Positions 6,038 through 10,556 of a DNA stretch of 10,556 bases are shown here, one piece after another. Numbering within the stretch: position 1 is the first letter of the stretch; each line of letters begins with the position of its first letter. The position numbers and the translations under genes are program-made. Under the pieces are notes generated by a model. It ran no database searches and had not been told where the DNA came from. It saw nothing but the letters and a program-made list of their open reading frames with translations. Source of the stretch: CALZJC01 sp041574955 (GTDB taxonomy: Bacteria > Acidobacteriota > Thermoanaerobaculia > Multivoradales > JAHEKO01); NCBI GenBank assembly GCA_041574955.1, contig JBFGNS010000147.1, forward strand, positions 1 to 10,556, read 5' to 3'.

Positions 6038-7642
6038 CTACGGTCGGTCGCCGGCGTCCAGCAACCGGCTGAGCGCCTCGCGGGTCACCCCCAGCCGCCG
6101 CGCCGTGGCGCCGGCGAGAGAGGTCGGGGCGACGCCGGGCTCGAACTGGTAGGTCGAGCGCTCGGCACCGTCCATCGCCACCTGCAGAAACTGCAGCCCG
6201 GCGACCGGCGGCGAGGCCTCGAGGTGGCGCGCGAAGTCCAGGAAGTGGGTGGTGATGAACGCCACCGGCCGCACCTGGCGCAGCAGCTCGAGCACCATGC
6301 GCACGATCTCCACAGCCTCCGACGGGTTGGTGCCCGAGCACAGCTCGTCCATCAGCACCAGCGATCGGCTGCCGATGCCCTGGAACAGCTCGCGGATGCG
6401 GATCAGCTCGGTGCCCAGGCGGCCCTCGAGCTGGTCCACCGAGGCGCGCTCGGTGCTCGACGCCAGCAGGCCGTCGACCACCGGCAGCCGGGCGCGTGCC
6501 GCCGGCACATGCAGCCCTGCCTGGCCGAGCAGCTGCGCGATCCCCACCGCCTGCAGCAGCCGCGTCTTGCCGCCCGAGTTGGGACCGGTGACCAGCACGA
6601 TGGCCTCGGAGCCGGCGGTGGCCAGCGAGCACGGCACCGGCGTGCCCTGGCGGAAGAGCAGCGGGTTGAACAGCCCGTCGAGCTCGAGCGGGCCGTCGTC
6701 GCCGACCTCGGCCAGCGCCACCGCCAGCCCCTGGGCCTCGGCCCGCTCCTTGAGGTCGAACGAGGTCAGGTAGAACGCCAGGTGGCCGAGCAGCTGCAGC
6801 ATCGGCATCAGCCAGTCCGAGATCTCGCGGAAGGCGGCGTGCACCACGCGGTTGACCAGCTCGCGGTTGCTGAACTCGTAGCCGCGCCGGACCACGCGCC
6901 AGCGGTCGAACAGCCGCCGCCACGGGCCGCGGTAGAACGGGTTGCCCGCGTTCTCGACCACCTTGTCGAGCTCCAGGTCGCGGATCCTGCCGTCGGCGCC
7001 GACCCGGATGCGGAACTGCACCCGGCCGAGGTGGTTGTCGTAGTCGAGCAGCGCCACCAGCAGCGCGTACTGCCGGCTGCGCTTCATCTCGACCGCCGCC
7101 TGGTGGAGCCGGCCCAGCGCCGACCGGCAGCCGGCGAAACCGGTGTCCATGAGCTCGATGGCGTTGCGCGCCACCTCCAGGATCTCGAGCCGGAACATGG
7201 TGATGTCGAGCTTGGCGCGGCGGTGCGGCGCCTTGAACAGCGACAGCAGGGAGAACAGCTGGCCGTACAGCTCGCGCGTGCGGTCGAGCAGGGCCGGGTC
7301 GGATTCGAGCTCCCGCACCACCGCCTGGCGGAAGCGCACCGTCCCGAGCGCCGCCGGCGCCGCCGCCAGCACGTGGCGTAGGAAGACCCTGTTGACCGGC
7401 ACCGGCTGGCCCTGGACCCGTACGGTGCAGCAGTCCTCGACCAGCTCGTCGAGGAACAGCTCGTCGGCGAACAGCTCGGCGCGCCAGCTCGAGCCGGCGG
7501 CGTCGTGGGCGGTCAGCGACCGCTCGAGGTTGGGTCCGGCGTCGCCGCCGCCCAGGAAAGCCGACTCCAGCAGCTCGGCCAGCGCCGCGCCGTCGAGCGC
7601 CAGCCGCGGCTCGGGGTGCAGCAGGTCGGGCACCGGGATCAT
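6038..7642 (-). CDS. MutS-like ATPase lacking mismatch-recognition domains
   Basis: A 534-residue protein with a C-terminal MutS ATPase domain: Walker A GPNSGGKT (353-360), the ABC-type signature region STERASVDQLEGRLGTEL (396-413, with Ser401), Walker B SLVLMDEL (427-434), the following CSGTNPSEA, and the H-loop TTHFLDF with His466. It ends in helix-turn material (TSLAGATARRLGV) as in MutS dimerisation tails. Residues 1-340 are largely helical with charged segments, like the core and lever helices of MutS, but there is no room for the mismatch-binding and connector domains, no F-x-E motif, and no Smr domain, so it is neither MutS1 nor MutS2. Related stand-alone MutS-like proteins are known, but their roles are poorly defined; DNA junction or recombination handling is an inference. 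ATG 7642 is chosen because upstream codons are Ala/Arg/Pro-rich and TATTCT lies 9 nt before it. An alternative ATG lies at 7726. It is divergent from the amidase. Confidence 0.88.
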   Translation of the reverse strand: MIPVPDLLHPEPRLALDGAALAELLESAFLGGGDAGPNLERSLTAHDAAGSSWRAELFADELFLDELVEDCCTVRVQGQPVPVNRVFLRHVLAAAPAALGTVRFRQAVVRELESDPALLDRTRELYGQLFSLLSLFKAPHRRAKLDITMFRLEILEVARNAIELMDTGFAGCRSALGRLHQAAVEMKRSRQYALLVALLDYDNHLGRVQFRIRVGADGRIRDLELDKVVENAGNPFYRGPWRRLFDRWRVVRRGYEFSNRELVNRVVHAAFREISDWLMPMLQLLGHLAFYLTSFDLKERAEAQGLAVALAEVGDDGPLELDGLFNPLLFRQGTPVPCSLATAGSEAIVLVTGPNSGGKTRLLQAVGIAQLLGQAGLHVPAARARLPVVDGLLASSTERASVDQLEGRLGTELIRIRELFQGIGSRSLVLMDELCSGTNPSEAVEIVRMVLELLRQVRPVAFITTHFLDFARHLEASPPVAGLQFLQVAMDGAERSTYQFEPGVAPTSLAGATARRLGVTREALSRLLDAGDRP

Positions 7643-7651
7643 CGCAGCGCC

Positions 7652-7657
7652 AGAATA
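7652..7657 (-). promoter_or_regulatory. candidate -10 element for the MutS-like gene, near-leaderless (TATTCT)
   Basis: TATTCT preceded by TCGGC on the minus strand, 9 nt before the ATG at 7642. The spacer GGCGCTGCG holds no ribosome-binding site, so the transcript would start within about 2 nt of the start codon. The longer start at 7726 would place this box inside the gene. Confidence 0.45.
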
Positions 7658-7816
7658 GCCGACCGGTGCAGGGCGTGGACGCGCCGAGTCCGCGCCGCGC
7701 GCCGCCCGGGGGTGCGTAAGCGCCATCGAGCCAACAGACTCCGACCATCACCGTCAGGTTCCCGGGCCGGCCCGATCTGCCCGGCGTGGGGGACCCGGCG
7801 CGCCGGCGCCATCGGC

Positions 7817-7822
7817 TATCCT
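7817..7822 (+). promoter_or_regulatory. candidate -10 element for the amidase gene, leaderless layout (TATCCT)
   Basis: TATCCT preceded by TCGGC, 7 nt before the GTG start at 7830. This is the same core and spacing as on the other side of the divergent spacer. No -35 hexamer is visible upstream, and the 7-nt spacer has no useful ribosome-binding site (a GAGG touches the start codon too closely). Confidence 0.5.
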
Positions 7823-7829
7823 GCGAGGC

Positions 7830-8648
7830 GTGAGGATCGCCCTCGTCCAGCAGCGTGCCGGCTCCGACAAAGCCGAGAACCTGGCGCGCGGCCTGGCCGC
7901 CTTCGAGCGCGCGGCGGCCGAGGGCGCCGGGCTGGTGGCGTTCGCCGAGCTGGGGTTCGAGCGCTTCTGGCCACAGCGGCCCGCGGAGGGTGACGTGCGG
8001 CGGCTGGCCGAGCCGGTGCCGGGACCGGTTACCGAGGCGTTCCAGGCCAAGGCCGCCGAGCTCGGCGTGGTGGCTGTGCTCAACCTGTACGAGCGCGACG
8101 GCGGCCGGTGCTACGACTGCTCGCCGGTGATCGACGCCGACGGCACCCTGCTCGGCCGCACTCGCATGGTCCACATCACCGACTACCCGTGCTTCCACGA
8201 GCAGGGCTACTACGCCCCCGGCGACACCGGCGCGCCGGTCTACCGCACCCGCGCAGGGAAGCTCGGCGTGGCGATCTGCTACGACCGCCACTACCCCGAG
8301 TACCTGCGGGCGCTGGCGCTCGGCGGCGCCGAGCTGGTGGTGGTGCCGCAGGCCGGCGCGGTGGACGAGTGGCCCGACGGCCTGTTCGAGGCCGAGATGC
8401 GGGTGGCGGCGTTCCAGAACGGCTTCTTCGCGGCGCTGGTCAACCGGGTAGGCGAGGAGGAGCGCTTGACCTTCGCCGGCGAGTCGTTCGTCTGCGACCC
8501 GGCCGGCCGGGTGGTGGCGCGGGCGCCCCGGCTCGAGGAGGCGGTGCTCTACGCCGACCTCGACCTCGGCGAGGTCGAGACCTCGCACGCGCGGCGGCTG
8601 TTCTTGAGAGACCGCCGGCCCGAGCTCTACCGCGACTGGCTGGGCTAG
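7830..8648 (+). CDS. nitrilase-superfamily carbon-nitrogen hydrolase (N-carbamoylputrescine amidase-like) with Lys-to-Met in the catalytic triad
   Basis: A 272-residue cytoplasmic amidase-type protein. It opens MRIALVQQRAGSDKAENLAR as in N-carbamoylputrescine amidase and has Glu40 (LVAFAELGFERF), the GYYAPGD loop (126-132) and nucleophile Cys150 (LGVAICYDRHYPEYLR), followed by GAELVVVPQA. The expected triad is Glu-Lys-Cys. The Lys position, normally in YRKMHI, here reads TRMVHI, so Met113 replaces it. The spacing fits exactly: 73 residues from Glu40 to 113 and 37 on to Cys150, the same as I recall for plant N-carbamoylputrescine amidase (48, 121, 158). The second conserved Glu (Glu124 in CFHEQGYY) is kept. 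Either the chemistry differs from the textbook triad, or it has lost hydrolase activity, or another base stands in. The start is GTG, 7 nt after TATCCT. No polyamine gene lies nearby, so the substrate is unknown. It is convergent with the YqgE-like gene, 10 nt between stops. Confidence 0.9.
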   Translation: MRIALVQQRAGSDKAENLARGLAAFERAAAEGAGLVAFAELGFERFWPQRPAEGDVRRLAEPVPGPVTEAFQAKAAELGVVAVLNLYERDGGRCYDCSPVIDADGTLLGRTRMVHITDYPCFHEQGYYAPGDTGAPVYRTRAGKLGVAICYDRHYPEYLRALALGGAELVVVPQAGAVDEWPDGLFEAEMRVAAFQNGFFAALVNRVGEEERLTFAGESFVCDPAGRVVARAPRLEEAVLYADLDLGEVETSHARRLFLRDRRPELYRDWLG

Positions 8649-8658
8649 CCCGACCTTC

Positions 8659-9342
8659 TCACCGAGCCGCTGCTGCGCGCCCGGATGGAGCGGCGCCGGC
8701 GGAGACGGCATCGCCGCCGCCGCGCCCGGTCCACTTGACCTCGCCGCGCCGGATCAGCTCCGGCCAGACTCCATCGGGGTCGCGGTGGAACACCAGGTCG
8801 GCATCGCCCGGTGCGACGCGCCAGCCGCCGGCCGCCAGCTCGCCGTCGAGCTGACCGGGCGACCAGCCGGCGTAGCCGCTGTACAACCGGTAGTCGTCCA
8901 CCTCGATGCGGCCGGCCAGCACCGCCTCCAACAGCTCGCGGCTGAGGCTCAGGTGGACGTCGTCGAAGACCCGCCGGGCGCCCGTGAGGTCGCGCTCGCT
9001 GCGCAGCAGCATCAGCACGACCTCGCGCGCCACCGGCCCGCCCACCCACAGCCTGTCCTCGGCGCCCTCGGCGCCCTCGAACGCCGGATCGAGGTGCCCG
9101 AGCGGCGCCGCCGTCGGCCAGTTGACGATCAGCCCCATGGCGCCTTCGGTGCCGTAGTCGGCCAGCAGCACCACCGTCTCGGCGAAGTTGGGGTCGCGCA
9201 GGTCGCGCTCGGCGACCAGGAACCGGCCGCGCGCCGGAGCCAGCCCGGCCGCGGAGGCGAGCGCGGCCGCCAGCAGCCACACGGCCGCCGCCAACGCCCG
9301 TGCCGGAGGCCCCTGCTTGCCGGGCCGACCCTGTTCGATCAC
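8659..9342 (-). CDS. YqgE/AlgH family protein (DUF179/UPF0301) with an N-terminal signal peptide
   Basis: A 227-residue protein whose core (about residues 38-200) is the YqgE/AlgH fold: RGRFLVAERDLRDPNFAETV (38-57), then VLLADYGTEGAMGLIVNWPT, DRLWVGGPVAREVV (96-109), and YSGYAGWSPGQLDGEL (154-169). The family is normally about 185 residues and starts at the GxFLVA strand. Here about 38 residues come first, with a basic stretch (residues 6-15) and a hydrophobic run (RALAAAVWLLAAALASAA, 15-32), which is a signal peptide with a cleavage site after ASA. The tail after residue 205 is Gly/Ala-rich and is probably disordered. GTG at 9342 is the start that includes the signal peptide; TAGCGT lies 9 nt upstream. 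YqgE has no settled function: AlgH has been called a transcription factor on weak grounds, and an exported form would not fit that. It could act in the periplasm or be membrane-anchored. Confidence 0.9.
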   Translation of the reverse strand: MIEQGRPGKQGPPARALAAAVWLLAAALASAAGLAPARGRFLVAERDLRDPNFAETVVLLADYGTEGAMGLIVNWPTAAPLGHLDPAFEGAEGAEDRLWVGGPVAREVVLMLLRSERDLTGARRVFDDVHLSLSRELLEAVLAGRIEVDDYRLYSGYAGWSPGQLDGELAAGGWRVAPGDADLVFHRDPDGVWPELIRRGEVKWTGRGGGDAVSAGAAPSGRAAAAR

Positions 9343-9351
9343 GCCGGAACG

Positions 9352-9357
9352 ACGCTA
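9352..9357 (-). promoter_or_regulatory. candidate -10 element for the YqgE-like gene, near-leaderless (TAGCGT)
   Basis: TAGCGT on the minus strand, 9 nt before the GTG start at 9342. The spacer has no ribosome-binding site. It lies in the 43-nt gap after the 74-aa gene, so the YqgE-like gene can be transcribed alone. Confidence 0.4.
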
Positions 9358-9385
9358 CCACGGGCGCCCGCCGGGCGGCCGACGG

Positions 9386-9610
9386 TCAGCTCGGGCGCGG
9401 CCGTTTGCCCGAAGCCGAAGCCGGCCGCTCGAGCAGCCGCCAGGCCATCAGGGCCCGGCGCCGCCAGGGCTCGAAGGCGGCGCGCACGTCCGCGTACTCC
9501 CGCAGCCGGCCGTTGAGCCAGGCCGGCGGCAGATCGCAGGCCGCGCCGGGGCCCGGCACAGGGGTGCCCAAGGCCAGTGCGGTGCGGGGAGGCGCGGGGT
9601 GGTGAAGCAT
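9386..9610 (-). CDS. 74-aa protein of unknown function
   Basis: A small gene supported by a good ribosome-binding site (GGAAGGA, 7 nt before ATG 9610) and by a strong bias to G or C in third codon positions, which is not seen in the overlapping frames. The N-terminal 25 residues are Pro/Ala-rich (HHPAPPRTALALG). The middle (DLPPAWLNGRLREYADVRAA) and the following FEPWRRRALMAWRLLE look like one amphipathic, Arg/Trp-rich helix, and the tail is basic (SGKRPRPS). One Cys. I recognise no family. It lies between the dehydratase and the YqgE-like gene, all on the minus strand, with 88 and 43 nt of spacer, so co-transcription is possible but not shown. It could be a small DNA- or RNA-binding or membrane-surface peptide; this is speculation. 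Confidence 0.6.
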   Translation of the reverse strand: MLHHPAPPRTALALGTPVPGPGAACDLPPAWLNGRLREYADVRAAFEPWRRRALMAWRLLERPASASGKRPRPS

Positions 9611-9629
9611 CGTGGTGTCCTTCCACCCG

Positions 9630-9639
9630 GCTCTAGAGC
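9630..9639. promoter_or_regulatory. 10-bp perfect palindrome upstream of the 74-aa gene
   Basis: GCTCTAGAGC is a perfect palindrome 19 nt upstream of the ATG at 9610, just before the ribosome-binding site, in a promoter-like position. It contains the only CTAG in this spacer. It could be an operator half-site pair, but 10 bp is short and no second copy is near. Confidence 0.25.
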
Positions 9640-9698
9640 AACCACCATGCCATGCACGACGATCGATGCGTCGCCGCCGCTCGAGACGGGCGCCCGGC

Positions 9699-10556
9699 TC
9701 ACCAGGGCAGCCGGTCGAGATCCACGTTGCCGCCGCTCAGGATCACGCCGACCCGCTCCAAACCCTTGTTTTCCTTGAACTTGGGCGAGAGAACCGCGGC
9801 CACCGCGACGGCGGCGCTGGGCTCGATGACCAGTTTCATGCGCTCCCAGACCAGGCGCATCGCCGCAACGATCTCCTCTTCGGACACCGTAATTACGGCC
9901 TCGAGCTCCCGGCTCAAAACGGACCAGGGAATTTCTCCCAGGCTGGTCAGCAACCCGTCGGCGATGGTGTCGGGGCCGGTCTGGGGGATCAGCCGGCCGG
10001 CGGCCAGCGAGCGCGCCGCGTCATCCGCTCCGGCGGGCTCCGCGGCGAACACCCGGATGGCGGAGTCGACGCCGTGCGCCGCGATGCAGGCGCCCGACAC
10101 CAGCCCGCCCCCGCCCACCGGCGCCACCACCGCCTGCAGGTCCGGTACCTCCTCGAGCAGCTCCAGGGTGGCGGTCGCCTGGCCGGCGACGATGTCGAAG
10201 TGGTCGTACGGCGGCACGTAGGCGCCGCCGGTCTCCTCCAGCAGCCGGGCCGCGGTCTCCTCGCGCGAGGCCAGGGTCGGCTGGCAGAGCACCACCTTGC
10301 CGCCGTAGCCGGCCACCGCCCGCTGCTTGACGGCCGAGCTGGTCTCGGGCATCACGACGTGCGCCTCGACGCCGCGCAGCGCCGCCGCCAGCGCCACCGC
10401 CTGGCCGTGGTTGCCCGAGCTCTGCGTCACCACCCCGCGCGCCGCCACCTCGTCGGGCAGCCGCGCGATCAGGTTGACCGCGCCGCGGATCTTGAAAGCG
10501 CCGATCCGCTGCAGGTTCTCGCACTTGAAGAACAGCCGCCGCCCGGCCCGCTCGTC
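9699..10556 (-). CDS. PLP-dependent threonine/serine dehydratase-type enzyme (5' end cut by window edge)
   Basis: The last 285 residues of a fold-type II PLP enzyme; the start lies beyond 10556. The visible part begins ERAGRRLFFKCENLQRIGAF followed by KIRGA: the PLP-binding Lys is residue 22 of the visible part (family motif SFKxRGA, here AFKIRGA). Next come QSSGNHGQAVALA (substrate loop), VAPVGGGGLVSG (the four-Gly phosphate loop at visible residues 148-151), VIEPSAAVAVAA, and ILSGGNVDLDRLPW (SGGN near the C-terminus). It ends right after this motif with no ACT domain, so it is the catabolic threonine dehydratase / serine racemase / hydroxyaspartate dehydratase type rather than the biosynthetic, isoleucine-regulated one. 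It would deaminate threonine or serine to a 2-oxo acid, or racemise serine. Which one cannot be told from these motifs. The Ser usual before Phe in the Lys motif is Ala here (GAFK). Confidence 0.93.
   Translation of the reverse strand, partial: DERAGRRLFFKCENLQRIGAFKIRGAVNLIARLPDEVAARGVVTQSSGNHGQAVALAAALRGVEAHVVMPETSSAVKQRAVAGYGGKVVLCQPTLASREETAARLLEETGGAYVPPYDHFDIVAGQATATLELLEEVPDLQAVVAPVGGGGLVSGACIAAHGVDSAIRVFAAEPAGADDAARSLAAGRLIPQTGPDTIADGLLTSLGEIPWSVLSRELEAVITVSEEEIVAAMRLVWERMKLVIEPSAAVAVAAVLSPKFKENKGLERVGVILSGGNVDLDRLPW

Noticed and set aside
5951..7381. Plus-strand 476-codon frame opposite the MutS-like gene
   Set aside because: Gln/Arg/His-rich antisense shadow; the minus strand carries intact Walker motifs.
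5871..7719. Shared 9-mer GGTGCGTAA at 5871 and 7711 as a regulatory repeat
   Set aside because: Only one pair, different flanks and different positions relative to the genes; may be chance.
4827..8711. A single minus-strand open frame of 1294 codons spanning the SLOG gene, the MutS-like gene and the amidase gene
   Set aside because: Only the last 340 codons (the SLOG protein) have domain sense; the rest is Arg/Ala/Gly/Pro-rich sequence antisense to, or out of frame with, real genes, and a strong ribosome-binding site lies before ATG 5849.

Overview
The window is chromosomal DNA from a very GC-rich bacterium (my hand counts of single 60-nt rows give about 60-75% G+C, and third codon positions are almost all G or C). 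GTG starts are common, genes are tightly packed, and housekeeping and orphan enzymes are mixed with no long operons. Nothing in it is a taxonomic marker. The gene style (a MutS-like ATPase without mismatch-recognition domains, a secreted esterase, an exported YqgE/AlgH-like protein) would suit Acidobacteriota or another deep-branching Gram-negative lineage, but that is a low-confidence guess.

Layout. Positions 1-1127 (minus strand) are a translationally coupled three-gene operon: a VOC/bleomycin-resistance-like protein, a small four-helix membrane protein, and a second VOC protein cut by the window edge. A divergent promoter region (1128-1231) separates it from a secreted alpha/beta-hydrolase esterase on the plus strand (1232-2965). 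The esterase converges on a CaCA-type Na+/Ca2+ antiporter (3114-4067, minus) across a spacer holding a 19-bp inverted repeat. Behind the antiporter, still on the minus strand, come a DUF1697 protein (4127-4681), a short coding-like fragment (about 4739-4831), a two-domain SLOG / nucleoside-deoxyribosyltransferase-like protein (4827-5849) with a strong hairpin in its leader, and a MutS-like ATPase (6038-7642). Divergent from the last is a nitrilase-superfamily amidase (7830-8648, plus), which meets a YqgE/AlgH-like protein (8659-9342, minus) with only 10 nt between stop codons. A 74-aa unknown gene (9386-9610) and the 3' part of a PLP threonine/serine dehydratase-type enzyme (9699-10556) complete the window.

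Two signals stand out. First, the 4827-5849 protein joins an N-terminal SLOG-like Rossmann domain to a C-terminal TIR/nucleoside-deoxyribosyltransferase-like domain. In the known conflict systems this pairing means a nucleotide-sensing module attached to a base- or NAD-hydrolysing effector, so it is the best candidate for an undescribed defence or stress-signalling protein. Second, five genes have a TAnnnT -10-like hexamer placed 7-9 nt before the start codon with no room for a ribosome-binding site, which points to leaderless transcription as a usual mode here. The SLOG gene, the esterase and the first VOC gene have classical Shine-Dalgarno leaders.

There is no tRNA, rRNA, CRISPR array, transposase or recognisable attachment site. 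No stretch longer than 300 bases lacks a gene.
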